From NCBI GenBank assembly GCA_903832005.1, contig CAIKZO010000141.1, forward strand, positions 1 to 59,858: a stretch of 59,858 nt of DNA, given 5' to 3'. Source of the stretch: Enhydrobacter aerosaccus. GTDB taxonomy: Bacteria > Pseudomonadota > Alphaproteobacteria > Reyranellales > Reyranellaceae. The translations under genes and the position numbers were made by a program. The notes below the pieces were generated by a model that saw only the letters and a program-made list of their open reading frames with translations, was not told where the DNA came from and did no database searches. This document shows positions 19,490-27,107 of the stretch, in pieces. Position 1 is the first letter of the stretch. Each line of letters starts with the position of its first letter.

Positions 19490-20260
19490 ATGCAGATCTG
19501 GGGCAAGATCGTTGGAGGTTCGGCAGGCTTCGCCATCGGCGGGCCGATCGCGGCGCTGCTTGGGATGATGGCAGGGCATGCCGTCGACCACGTGCTGGAG
19601 CACCGCGTCAGCACCGAGACAGCTCCCGCGATTCCGCACGATGCCAAGGATCATCCCGGCCTGCGCCAGATCGGCTTCACCGTCGGCGTGATCGCGCTCG
19701 GCGCCAAGATGGCGAGGGTCGACGGCGAAGTGACGGGCGACGAAGTCGAGGCCTTCCGGTCGTTCTTCCACGTGCCGCCGGAAGAAGAGAAGAACGTCGA
19801 GCGCTTCTTCGATCTCGCCAAGCGTGACGCCGCGGGGTTCGAGACCTATGCACGCCAGGTGGCGGCGCTGTTCCCCGATGCGCCGGAAATCCTCGAGAGC
19901 GTGCTCGAGGGCCTGTTCGATATCGCCAAGGCCGACGGCAAGGTGGGTCCCGCAGAGGCCGAGTACCTGGCCAAGGTCGCGCAGATCTTCGGCTTGAGCA
20001 CGTCGCGCTTCGATCGCGCGCGCGCTGCTGCACTGGGCGAAGTGGAGTGCGAGCCCTGCATCGTGCTGGGCATCGATCCGCTGGCGACCGACGAGCAGAT
20101 CCGCGAGGCCTGGATTCGCCAGGTGAAGGTCCATCATCCCGATCGGTTGATGGCCCAGGGCCTTCCGGAGGAGGCGATCAAGGTCGCCAACCGCAAGCTG
20201 GCGCTGATCAACGATGCCTATGCCAAGCTGCGCCGTCAGCGCGGACTGGTCCCGGCCTGA
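19490..20260 (+). CDS. TerB and J-domain protein (DjlA-like co-chaperone)
   Basis: A 256-residue protein with a hydrophobic N-terminus (about residues 7-30), a central TerB-like helical domain (about 60-185) and a C-terminal J domain with the HPD tripeptide at 216-218. This is the architecture of DjlA, an inner-membrane co-chaperone that stimulates the ATPase of DnaK. A GxxxG-rich first helix as in DjlA is visible (IVGGSAGFAIGGPIAALLG). The next gene starts two bases after its stop, which points to an operon with the amidase. The link to cell-envelope stress is inferred from the family. Confidence 0.88.
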   Translation: MQIWGKIVGGSAGFAIGGPIAALLGMMAGHAVDHVLEHRVSTETAPAIPHDAKDHPGLRQIGFTVGVIALGAKMARVDGEVTGDEVEAFRSFFHVPPEEEKNVERFFDLAKRDAAGFETYARQVAALFPDAPEILESVLEGLFDIAKADGKVGPAEAEYLAKVAQIFGLSTSRFDRARAAALGEVECEPCIVLGIDPLATDEQIREAWIRQVKVHHPDRLMAQGLPEEAIKVANRKLALINDAYAKLRRQRGLVPA

Positions 20261-20261
20261 G

Positions 20262-20948
20262 ATGAAAGTCGTCGAACGCCTGTCCCCCAACCACGCTCCG
20301 CGCACCGATCAGCCCGTCGACATCCTCGTCCTGCACTACACCGAGCTGCCGCTGCAGGAGTCGCTCGACATATTGAGCGACGACAAGCGCGAGGGCCGGG
20401 TGAGCGCACATTATGTATTGGCCGAAGACGGCACGGCCTATCGTCTGGTGCCGGAAGACCGCACGGCCTGGCATGCCGGCACCTCCTGGTGGCGCGGCCG
20501 CGAGGCGGTGAACGCGACATCGATCGGCATCGAGATCGTGAACCTGCACGGCGACAGGCACGATTATCCGGACGTCCAGATCGCGGCGCTGATCGAACTC
20601 TGCACCGAGATCATCGCGCGCCATCCTGGCATCGTGCCGCGCAACGTCGTCGGCCATTCCGACATCGCCCCACAGCGCAAGATCGATCCGGGCCGGCGCT
20701 TCCCGTGGAAGACGCTGGCCGCCGCCGGCATCGGCCTGTGGCCCAAGGCGGGCGGACGGCCGCTCGACGGTGATTTCCAGGCGGGTCTTCAACGCTTCGG
20801 CTACTGCCCGCCGCTCGCGGTGCCGCCGCGGGAGATCGTGAAGGCGTTCCAGCGCCATTTCCGGCCGGGCCAGGTCGACGGCATGCCGGATCCAGAGACC
20901 AAGGCCCTGCTGGCGGGTTTGCTTGACCCGCTCGGGGGCGCGCTCTAG
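20262..20948 (+). CDS. N-acetylmuramoyl-L-alanine amidase (Amidase_2, AmpD/AmiD-like)
   Basis: A 228-residue zinc amidase that cuts the bond between muramic acid and the stem peptide. The ligands are His25 (VLHYTE), His132 (VGHSDIAP) and Asp142, with Lys140 and His50/His71 around the active site as in the family. The C-terminal about 50 residues (AFQRHFRPG) resemble a peptidoglycan-binding domain. There is no signal peptide, so a cytoplasmic AmpD-like role in wall recycling is possible; AmiD is a lipoprotein, unlike this protein. The gene ends just before rnpB and about 860 bases before the dcw cluster. Confidence 0.9.
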   Translation: MKVVERLSPNHAPRTDQPVDILVLHYTELPLQESLDILSDDKREGRVSAHYVLAEDGTAYRLVPEDRTAWHAGTSWWRGREAVNATSIGIEIVNLHGDRHDYPDVQIAALIELCTEIIARHPGIVPRNVVGHSDIAPQRKIDPGRRFPWKTLAAAGIGLWPKAGGRPLDGDFQAGLQRFGYCPPLAVPPREIVKAFQRHFRPGQVDGMPDPETKALLAGLLDPLGGAL

Positions 20949-20956
20949 TCAGGCGC

Positions 20957-21359
20957 CGCAGGTCAGACGGCTGGATGGCTGCACTCCGCGAGGGGTGAGG
21001 AAAGTCCGGGCTCCACGGAGACACGGTGCCGGTTAACGACCGGCGGGGGCGACCCTAGGGAAAGTGCCACAGAGAACAGACCGCCGGTCTGGCCCGTCCT
21101 CGGACGGAACACCAGGCAGGCAAGGGTGAAACGGTGGGGTAAGAGCCCACCGCGCGACCGGTAACGGAAGCGGCATGGCAAACCCCACCGGGAGCAAGAC
21201 CAAATAGGGGCGGCACGCCGGGCAACCGGCAGCGGTGTTTCCGCGACGTCGCCCGGGTCGGTCGCGCGAGGTGTCCGGTAACGGGCATCCCAGAGGAATG
21301 GCCATCCATCGCCTTCACGGGCGGGGACAGAACCCGGCTTACAGGCCGTCTGACCTGCA
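20957..21359 (+). ncRNA. rnpB: RNase P RNA (type A)
   Basis: The catalytic RNA that trims tRNA 5' leaders. The conserved GAGGAAAGTCCGGGCTCC (from about 20997) and the AAGGGTGAAACGG and GCAAGACCAAATAGGGG cores are present in order, with the closing AGAACCCGGCTTACAGG near the 3' end. The P1 stem is a perfect 13-bp match between 20959-20971 and 21345-21357, which fixes the ends well. Length, about 400 nt, is normal for type A bacterial RNAs. The RNA lies directly before mraZ, an order common in alphaproteobacteria. Confidence 0.97.
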
Positions 21360-21378
21360 TTTCTCTCGAAATGTCACC

Positions 21379-21419
21379 AAAACCCGGGGAACCTCGGATG
21401 CCGATGGCGCCGGGGTTTT
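21379..21419 (+). terminator. Probable terminator of rnpB
   Basis: About 20 bases after rnpB, AAAACCCGG (21379-21387) pairs with CCGGGGTTTT (21410-21419) with a single bulge; the loop has further pairing. The 3' arm ends in four T residues. The stem is imperfect, so confidence is moderate. Confidence 0.6.
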
Positions 21420-21676
21420 CCGCGATTTGTCCCGGATTGCGCCACCCTGTGATATCATTGATATCAACGATATCACGCGCTCTTAGACGCTGCTGGCCGA
21501 TGGCTCCTTTGGCGATTCTGGTACGCCCGCACTCGGCAATAGCGACTGTCGCAATTTATGGCGCATTCTTTGCGAAAAGCGCGGCCATTGATTCCACACG
21601 CTGATTCCGCCTGACGACTCAATTTCAACAAGGTCTTGCGGTCGACTCTCGCAGACGCACAATAGATACCCACCGT
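21420..21676. other. Non-coding stretch between rnpB and the mraZ promoter
   Basis: No ORF here has coding-like composition, a ribosome site or recognisable motifs. It is visibly more AT-rich than the flanking genes. It holds the GATATC palindrome (21449-21476). It may be a degraded gene or simple spacer. Confidence 0.5.
21449..21476. repeat. Near-perfect 28-bp palindrome made of three GATATC units
   Basis: GATATC occurs at 21451, 21460 and 21469, exactly nine bases apart. The whole 28 bases match their reverse complement except for one symmetric pair (positions 21457 and 21468). It resembles a cooperative repressor operator, but no regulator gene lies nearby. Confidence 0.65.
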
Positions 21677-21755
21677 AAGGCCCTCAGATTCCTCACTGAA
21701 TCAGGGCCTTGACTATTGTATCCCGGGTTTTCCCATGTTATCCCATTGTATCCCG
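21677..21755 (+). promoter_or_regulatory. mraZ/dcw promoter region with four MraZ-like boxes
   Basis: TCCC begins at 21721, 21731, 21741 and 21751, exactly 10 bp apart; the flanking bases are also shared (TTGTATCCC in the first and last). On the other strand these read as direct GGGA-type repeats, matching the known MraZ operator of tandem TGGG or GTGGG units at 10-bp spacing. A TTGACT -35 candidate (21709-21714) sits just before them, so binding would occlude the promoter. A hairpin (21677-21710) with arms AAGGCCCT-GATTC and GAATC-AGGGCCTT precedes it and overlaps the -35. The -10 element is not clear. Confidence 0.75.
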
Positions 21756-21808
21756 AGTAACAGGCAGGGGCGTGGGGCACCTGCAGCGGGATGCAGGGGG
21801 AGAGGGCC

Positions 21809-22288
21809 GTGGCGTTTCGGTCCGAAATCCTGATTAAGCTCGATAAGAAAGGCCGGGTTCTCTTGCCCGCCGCCTTTCGGGATGAGCTGCCTGCCGACGA
21901 CCGCAACGCCTTCGTCCTCTATCATTCCCCGAATTTGACCGGCGTCGTGAACGGCAACTCGCGGCAGGGCTTCGATGCCATGCTCGACCGCCTGCGCGCC
22001 GAGGCCCTGGGCCCCAAGGGCTCGCTCAAGGTCGCGCTCGACGATGAGGCTTTCGATCCCGCGGGCTACCTGTCGGCCAGCGCCCGCACCATCGCGCTGG
22101 AGCCGGACGGCCGCTTCAGCCTGCCGGCGGAGTTCGCCGAGGTGATCGAGGCTTCCGAGGGCGTCGTGCTGGCGGGTAAGGGCGAGAAGTTCCAGCTCTG
22201 GAATCCCAAGCGCTGGCAGGCCCGTCGCGACGCCGATCGCGCAAAGATGGCCGCCTTCGTGCGCGGCCTGGACGGCGGTGACGCATGA
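21809..22288 (+). CDS. mraZ: Transcriptional regulator MraZ
   Basis: A 159-residue AbrB-like protein with two SpoVT/AbrB-type halves: KLDKKGRVLLP at the start and ALEPDGRFSLPAEF in the second half, both family signatures. MraZ represses its own promoter and the dcw cluster in Escherichia coli. I chose the GTG at 21809 because GGGGGAGAGG lies just upstream and the protein then begins VAFRSEI, like other MraZ proteins; an ATG at 21791 would add six residues. Four MraZ-type boxes lie 54-94 bases upstream, consistent with autoregulation. The stop overlaps rsmH by four bases. Confidence 0.94.
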   Translation: MAFRSEILIKLDKKGRVLLPAAFRDELPADDRNAFVLYHSPNLTGVVNGNSRQGFDAMLDRLRAEALGPKGSLKVALDDEAFDPAGYLSASARTIALEPDGRFSLPAEFAEVIEASEGVVLAGKGEKFQLWNPKRWQARRDADRAKMAAFVRGLDGGDA

Positions 22289-23247
22289 CCGCCCCCCGGA
22301 CTTCCGCCCGCCACATCCCCGTCCTGATGAACGAAGTGGTCGATGCGATCGCCCCGCGCGACGGCGGCTGCTACCTCGACGGCACGTTCGGCGCCGGCGG
22401 CTACACCACCGCGATGCTCGACCGCGCCGATTGCCAGGTGATCGCCATCGACCGCGATCCCGATGCCATCGCCGCCGGCCGCGTGCTGGCCGAGCGCTAT
22501 GCGCCGCGGCTGCGCCTGATCGAAGGCCGCTTCGGCGACATGGCCGAGTTGCTGGCCGGCGAAGAGGTTGCCCGCGGTGGACTGGATGGCGTCACGCTCG
22601 ATCTCGGCGTGTCGTCGATGCAGTTCGATCAGTCGGAGCGTGGCTTCTCCTTCCGCAATTCGGGTCCGCTCGACATGCGCATGGAGAAGAACGGCCCGTC
22701 CGCCGCCGATCTCGTGAACAAGTCGGAAGAGGCCGACCTCGCCGACATCTTCTGGCGCTACGGCGAGGAGCGGAAGAGCCGCCGCGTTGCACACGCCATA
22801 ATCGAGCGCCGCCGCGAGAAACATATCGAGACCACAGGTGAGCTGGCCGAGATCGTGCGCCGCGCGGTCGGTCCCTCGGCGCGCGACGAGAGCGATCCGG
22901 CGACGCGCGCCTTCCAGGCTCTGCGCATCGCCGTCAACGACGAGCTGGGCGAGCTCGAGCGCGGCCTTGCCGCCGCTGAGCAGGTGCTGGCGCCGGGCGG
23001 CCGTCTGGCCGTGGTGTCGTTCCACTCGCTCGAGGATCGGGCGGTGAAGGAATATGTGCGCAGCCGCGCCGGGCGCACGCCGAGCCCGTCGCGCCACGCG
23101 CCGCCGCGCGGCGAGGAGCAGGCCGCCACCTTGCGCGACCTGTCGCGCAAGCCGGTGCTGCCGTCCGAGGCCGAAGTCTACGCCAACCCGCGTGCCCGCT
23201 CGGCGCGCTTGCGGGTGGCTGAAAAGCTGAAAGGAGACCGCGCATGA
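22285..23247 (+). CDS. rsmH: 16S rRNA (cytosine1402-N4)-methyltransferase
   Basis: A 320-residue SAM-dependent methyltransferase (formerly MraW) that modifies C1402 of 16S rRNA in the decoding centre. HIPVLMNEVVDAI at the N-terminus, the SAM loop DGTFGAGGYT (about residues 32-41), and LDLGVSSMQFDQSERGFSF are strong family markers. The C-terminal VSFHSLEDRAVK block is also typical. Length is normal. It overlaps mraZ and ftsL by four bases on each side. Confidence 0.97.
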   Translation: MTAPRTSARHIPVLMNEVVDAIAPRDGGCYLDGTFGAGGYTTAMLDRADCQVIAIDRDPDAIAAGRVLAERYAPRLRLIEGRFGDMAELLAGEEVARGGLDGVTLDLGVSSMQFDQSERGFSFRNSGPLDMRMEKNGPSAADLVNKSEEADLADIFWRYGEERKSRRVAHAIIERRREKHIETTGELAEIVRRAVGPSARDESDPATRAFQALRIAVNDELGELERGLAAAEQVLAPGGRLAVVSFHSLEDRAVKEYVRSRAGRTPSPSRHAPPRGEEQAATLRDLSRKPVLPSEAEVYANPRARSARLRVAEKLKGDRA

Positions 23248-23783
23248 TTCATCGCGGCCTCCTGTTCTGGTCGATTGCCGCCATCGGTACGGCGATCGGT
23301 CTCTTCACCGTGAAATACCGTGTGCAGGATCTCGAGGAGAAGATCGACCGCACCAATCTCAAGATCGTCGAGAGTCAGCAGGCCACGCATATCCTGCAGA
23401 TCGAATGGGATTACCTCAATGAAGCCGAGCGCATCGAGCGCCTGGCTCAGAAGAGTCTCAAACTCGAGCAGGCCTCCATCAAGCAGGTCGTCCGGCTCGA
23501 CTCTCTGGCAACAAGTTCTGTCCCCCCGCGACGCGATTCACCACTCCCTTCCCCCCCACGTACGGGCACCGACGTCCCCTCGTCGAAGCCCGGTGGTGGT
23601 CGCGTCGCAGCGGAGGCCGGCAGCCCCTCGCCGGCCTCCGCACCCCTTTCCACCGGGCCCACGACGCCCCCTCGACCGGCCTCTCCCAAGGAGCAGGCCC
23701 AATCGGGTCCGGATGGCGGCAAGCAGCGCGTCGCTGCCTCAATCGACGACATCCTCTCGCGTAAAGAAGAGGTGCGTCGGTGA
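23244..23783 (+). CDS. ftsL: Cell division protein FtsL with a long Pro/Ser-rich tail
   Basis: A bitopic division protein that works with FtsB and FtsQ to activate FtsW-FtsI. Residues about 1-22 form the membrane span and about 23-85 a heptad-rich coiled coil ending LEQASIKQVVRLDSL. Beyond residue 90 there is an unusual Pro/Ser/Ala-rich tail of about 85 residues, making the protein 179 residues against about 100-130 in many relatives. The tail DNA contains C6 and C7 homopolymer runs (23522-23527 and 23551-23557). Identity rests on position and topology more than sequence. The frame is supported by four-base overlaps with both neighbours. Confidence 0.88.
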   Translation: MIHRGLLFWSIAAIGTAIGLFTVKYRVQDLEEKIDRTNLKIVESQQATHILQIEWDYLNEAERIERLAQKSLKLEQASIKQVVRLDSLATSSVPPRRDSPLPSPPRTGTDVPSSKPGGGRVAAEAGSPSPASAPLSTGPTTPPRPASPKEQAQSGPDGGKQRVAASIDDILSRKEEVRR

Positions 23784-25636
23784 GGTTGTGGCGAAAGTCT
23801 GCACCGCCCGAACCGGCCGTCGCGTCCAACGCGGCGGCCGGCGCGCGTTACGGGTCGGAAAAAGAGCGCCTGAAGGGCGACGCCCAGGAGACTGCACGCC
23901 ACCGGCTGGTCGCGACCGGTGCGATCTTCATCATGATCTTCTTCGCCGTGGCGCTGCGCATGAGCTACGTCTCGCTGCTGCGTGACGGCGGGGAGCCGAC
24001 GCAGCGCGTCGCCGCGCGCGGCGGCACCATCCAGTCGGAGCGCGCCGACATCGTCGACCGCAACGGCGTGGTGCTGGCGACGTCGGTGCCGGTGATGTCG
24101 GCCTTCGTCAATCCGCACCTGCTGCTCGACACGGCGGACGCCGCCAAGAAAATCGTCTCGGCGCTGCCCGAGTTCAAATACGAGGAGATGAAGGAGAAGC
24201 TCGACGCCGATCGCAGCTTCATCTGGATCAAGCGCGGCATGACCCCGCGCGAGTACAATCTCGTCAATCGCCTCGGTATCCCGGGTCTCGAGTTCCAGGG
24301 CGAGGAGCGGCGCATCTACCCGCAGGGCTCGACCGGCGCGCACGTCATCGGCTACGACAATATCGACAACACGGGTCTCGCGGGTATCGAGCGCTTCTTC
24401 GACCAGCAGCTGCAGAGCGGCGAGCCGGTGCAGCTCTCGATCGATCTTCGCCTTCAGCGCATGGTCGAGGACGAGCTGGTCCACGCGGTGCAGAAGTTCT
24501 CGGCGATCGGTGCGCAGTCGATCGTGATGGACGTGACCAACGGCGAAATCCTCGCCATGGCCTCGCTGCCGACCTATGACGCCAACAATGCGCGCACGAT
24601 CACCAACGAGGCGCTGTTCAATCGCGCCACGCTCGGCGTCTACGAGCAGGGCTCGATGTTCAAGGTATTCAACACCGCGCTCGCGCTCGACACCGGCAAG
24701 TTCACGATGGCCGACCATGTCGACGCGACCAACCCGATCAAGATCGACCGCTTCACCATCCACGACGATCCCGACGTGCCGCATCGCGTGCTGTCGCTGC
24801 CCGAGGTCTTCACCTATTCGTCGAACATCGCCTCCGCCAAGATGGCGGTCGAGATCGGCAGCGAGACGCAGCGCGCCTTCTTCGACAAGCTGGGCTTCCT
24901 GAAGCCGCTCAACACCCAGCTCACCGAACTCGGCCGGCCGCTCTTCCCGTCGCACTGGGCCAAGATCAACACCATGACCATCGCCTTCGGGCACGGCATG
25001 TCGGTGTCGCCACTGCATCTCACGACGGGCGTGGCTGCGATGGTGAACGGCGGCATCCTCTATTCGCCGAGCTTCCTGAAGCGCGGCACGGCGAGCGATC
25101 CCGGCCGGCGGGTGATCCAGGCCAAGACCTCGATGCTGATGCGTCAGCTGATGCGCCTCAACGTGATCCAGGGCACCGGCAAGAAGGCTGACGTTCCGGG
25201 CTATGAAGTGGGCGGCAAGACCGGCACGGCGGAAAAGGTCGGCAACGGCGGCTACGCCAAAAAAGCCTTGTTCAGCTCGTTGGTGGGCGTGTTCCCCATG
25301 AGCGATCCGAAATTCCTCGTTCTGGTGTCGCTGGATGAGCCCAAGGGCCTCGCTGAGACCGGTGGCTATGCGACGGGCGGCATGGTCTCGGCGCCGAGCG
25401 TGAAGGCGATCATCGCCAACATGGTCTCGCTCTACGGCATCCTGCCCGGCGACTGGACCAGCAATCCGGCGGCCCTGCAGATCTCGTCCGCGCCGCCGCC
25501 GACGGCGTCAACGCCAGTGACGCCGTTCGTGTCGACGGCGGCGCGCAATCGCGCCGAGCACAAGGCCCTGCCGGCCAAGGCCGGTGGTGGTCAGACGGCG
25601 GCCGCACCGGGAGTGCGTCGCGTTGCGGCTGAGTGA
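23780..25636 (+). CDS. ftsI: Division-specific transpeptidase FtsI (PBP3)
   Basis: A 618-residue class B penicillin-binding protein that cross-links septal peptidoglycan with FtsW. After a cytoplasmic tail, the transmembrane helix lies at about residues 46-66. The PBP dimer region follows. The transpeptidase motifs are complete: Ser292-x-x-Lys295 (SMFK), Ser347-Ser348-Asn349 and Lys480-Thr-Gly. The start is GTG at 23780, overlapping the ftsL stop (GTGA). The C-terminal about 60 residues are low-complexity Ala/Pro/Thr-rich. It overlaps murE by 14 bases if murE starts at its TTG. Confidence 0.97.
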   Translation: MRLWRKSAPPEPAVASNAAAGARYGSEKERLKGDAQETARHRLVATGAIFIMIFFAVALRMSYVSLLRDGGEPTQRVAARGGTIQSERADIVDRNGVVLATSVPVMSAFVNPHLLLDTADAAKKIVSALPEFKYEEMKEKLDADRSFIWIKRGMTPREYNLVNRLGIPGLEFQGEERRIYPQGSTGAHVIGYDNIDNTGLAGIERFFDQQLQSGEPVQLSIDLRLQRMVEDELVHAVQKFSAIGAQSIVMDVTNGEILAMASLPTYDANNARTITNEALFNRATLGVYEQGSMFKVFNTALALDTGKFTMADHVDATNPIKIDRFTIHDDPDVPHRVLSLPEVFTYSSNIASAKMAVEIGSETQRAFFDKLGFLKPLNTQLTELGRPLFPSHWAKINTMTIAFGHGMSVSPLHLTTGVAAMVNGGILYSPSFLKRGTASDPGRRVIQAKTSMLMRQLMRLNVIQGTGKKADVPGYEVGGKTGTAEKVGNGGYAKKALFSSLVGVFPMSDPKFLVLVSLDEPKGLAETGGYATGGMVSAPSVKAIIANMVSLYGILPGDWTSNPAALQISSAPPPTASTPVTPFVSTAARNRAEHKALPAKAGGGQTAAAPGVRRVAAE

Positions 25637-27107
25637 CCTCATGCGGCAGTCCGCCGACTCCTCCCCCTTCGTCGCGCCGCGGCTCGATCCGGTGTTGGCG
25701 GGCCTCACGCTCGATTCGCGCCAGGTCCGGCCGGGCTATCTGTTCGCGGCGCTCTCCGGTTCCAAGGCCGACGGTGCGTCGTTCGTGGCCGATGCGGTGA
25801 AGCGCGGCGCGGTGGCGATCCTCGCGGGCCCCGACGCGGCGCTGCCGCCGCTCGATCCGGCCATCATCGTGCTGCGCGACGCCAATCCGCGCCGGCGCAT
25901 CGCGCTGATGGCAGCGACCTTCGCCGGCCTCCAGCCCGCGACCATCGCCGCCGTCACCGGCACCAACGGCAAGTCGTCGACGGTTCATTTCGTGCGCCAG
26001 ATATGGAGCGCGCTCGGCTTCAAAGCCGCCAGCGTCGGCACCTTGGGTGTCTTCTCGCCGGGCTTCTCGCGCGAGGCGGGCCTCACCACGCCAGATCCCG
26101 TGCAGCTTCATGCCGACCTCGCCGCGCTCGCGCGCGAGGGCGTCAACCATCTCGCGATCGAAGCCTCGAGCCATGGGCTCGACCAGCATCGCCTCGACGG
26201 GCTGCACCTGTCGGCGGCAGCCTTCACCAACCTCACTCACGAGCATCTCGACTATCACGTCTCGATGGATGGTTACTTCGCGGCCAAGGCGCGGCTGTTC
26301 GAGCAACTGCTGCCACCGGGCGGCACGGCCGTGGTCAATGCCGACAGCGACCGCGCACGCGACGTCGCCGAGATTTGCCGGCGCCGCGGCATTCGTTTCT
26401 GGAGCTATGGCGCGAACGGCGCCGAGTTGAAGCTGCTGGCTGACACGCCGACGCCGGGCGGCCAGCATTTGGCGATCGAAGTGCTGGGCCGCCGTTACGA
26501 CGTCGAGTTGCCGCTGGTCGGCGGCTTCCAGGCATCGAACGCGTTGGCGGCGTTGGGTCTTGTCGTTGCCACCGGCGGCTATCCGGCGCGCGCGGTCGAA
26601 GCGCTCGCGAGCCTGAGCGGCGCGGCGGGCCGCCTGCAGCTGGTCGCGCGCCACAAGAGCGGCGCGCCGGTGTATGTCGATTATGCACACAAGCCTGAGG
26701 CGCTCGAGACCGTGCTCAAGACCTTGCGTCCCTTCGCCAAGGGCAAGCTCGTTGTGGTGTTCGGCTGCGGCGGCGATCGTGATCGCGCCAAGCGGCCGGT
26801 CATGGGCGAGATCGCCACGCGCCGGGCTGACCTCACCATCGTCACCGACGACAATCCGCGCAGCGAGGAACCGGAAGCGATCCGCGCCGAAATCCTGCGC
26901 GGCATTCCGGCGGACCGGAAGAACTTCACCGATGTGAGCGAAGGCCGCCACGTCGCGATCGAGCAGGGCATGGCAGCTCTCACCGGCGCCGACGACCTGC
27001 TGCTGATCGCCGGCAAGGGCCACGAGACTGGCCAGACGATCAAGGGCGTGACTCACCCCTTCGATGACGCCGAGGTCGCGCGCGAATACGCCGAGGCCGT
27101 GCGATGA
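25623..27107 (+). CDS. murE: UDP-MurNAc-L-Ala-D-Glu:meso-diaminopimelate ligase
   Basis: A 494-residue cytoplasmic Mur ligase that adds meso-diaminopimelate to the UDP-muramoyl dipeptide using ATP. The ATP loop is TGTNGKSST. The carbamylated-lysine and central domain follow, and the DNPRSEEP motif identifies a diaminopimelate enzyme instead of a lysine one. I place the start at TTG 25623, inside the ftsI end, because the protein then begins LRLSDLM like relatives and GGGAG lies nine bases upstream; the alternative is ATG 25641. It overlaps murF by four bases. Confidence 0.96.
   Translation: MRLSDLMRQSADSSPFVAPRLDPVLAGLTLDSRQVRPGYLFAALSGSKADGASFVADAVKRGAVAILAGPDAALPPLDPAIIVLRDANPRRRIALMAATFAGLQPATIAAVTGTNGKSSTVHFVRQIWSALGFKAASVGTLGVFSPGFSREAGLTTPDPVQLHADLAALAREGVNHLAIEASSHGLDQHRLDGLHLSAAAFTNLTHEHLDYHVSMDGYFAAKARLFEQLLPPGGTAVVNADSDRARDVAEICRRRGIRFWSYGANGAELKLLADTPTPGGQHLAIEVLGRRYDVELPLVGGFQASNALAALGLVVATGGYPARAVEALASLSGAAGRLQLVARHKSGAPVYVDYAHKPEALETVLKTLRPFAKGKLVVVFGCGGDRDRAKRPVMGEIATRRADLTIVTDDNPRSEEPEAIRAEILRGIPADRKNFTDVSEGRHVAIEQGMAALTGADDLLLIAGKGHETGQTIKGVTHPFDDAEVAREYAEAVR

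Noticed and set aside
21235..21486. Plus-strand ORF across the 3' half of rnpB
   Set aside because: It lies within the RNase P RNA, whose paired ends and conserved cores explain the sequence.
21473..21673. 66-residue minus-strand ORF with five Cys between rnpB and mraZ
   Set aside because: No convincing ribosome site and no recognisable family; considered as a lost gene but support is too weak.
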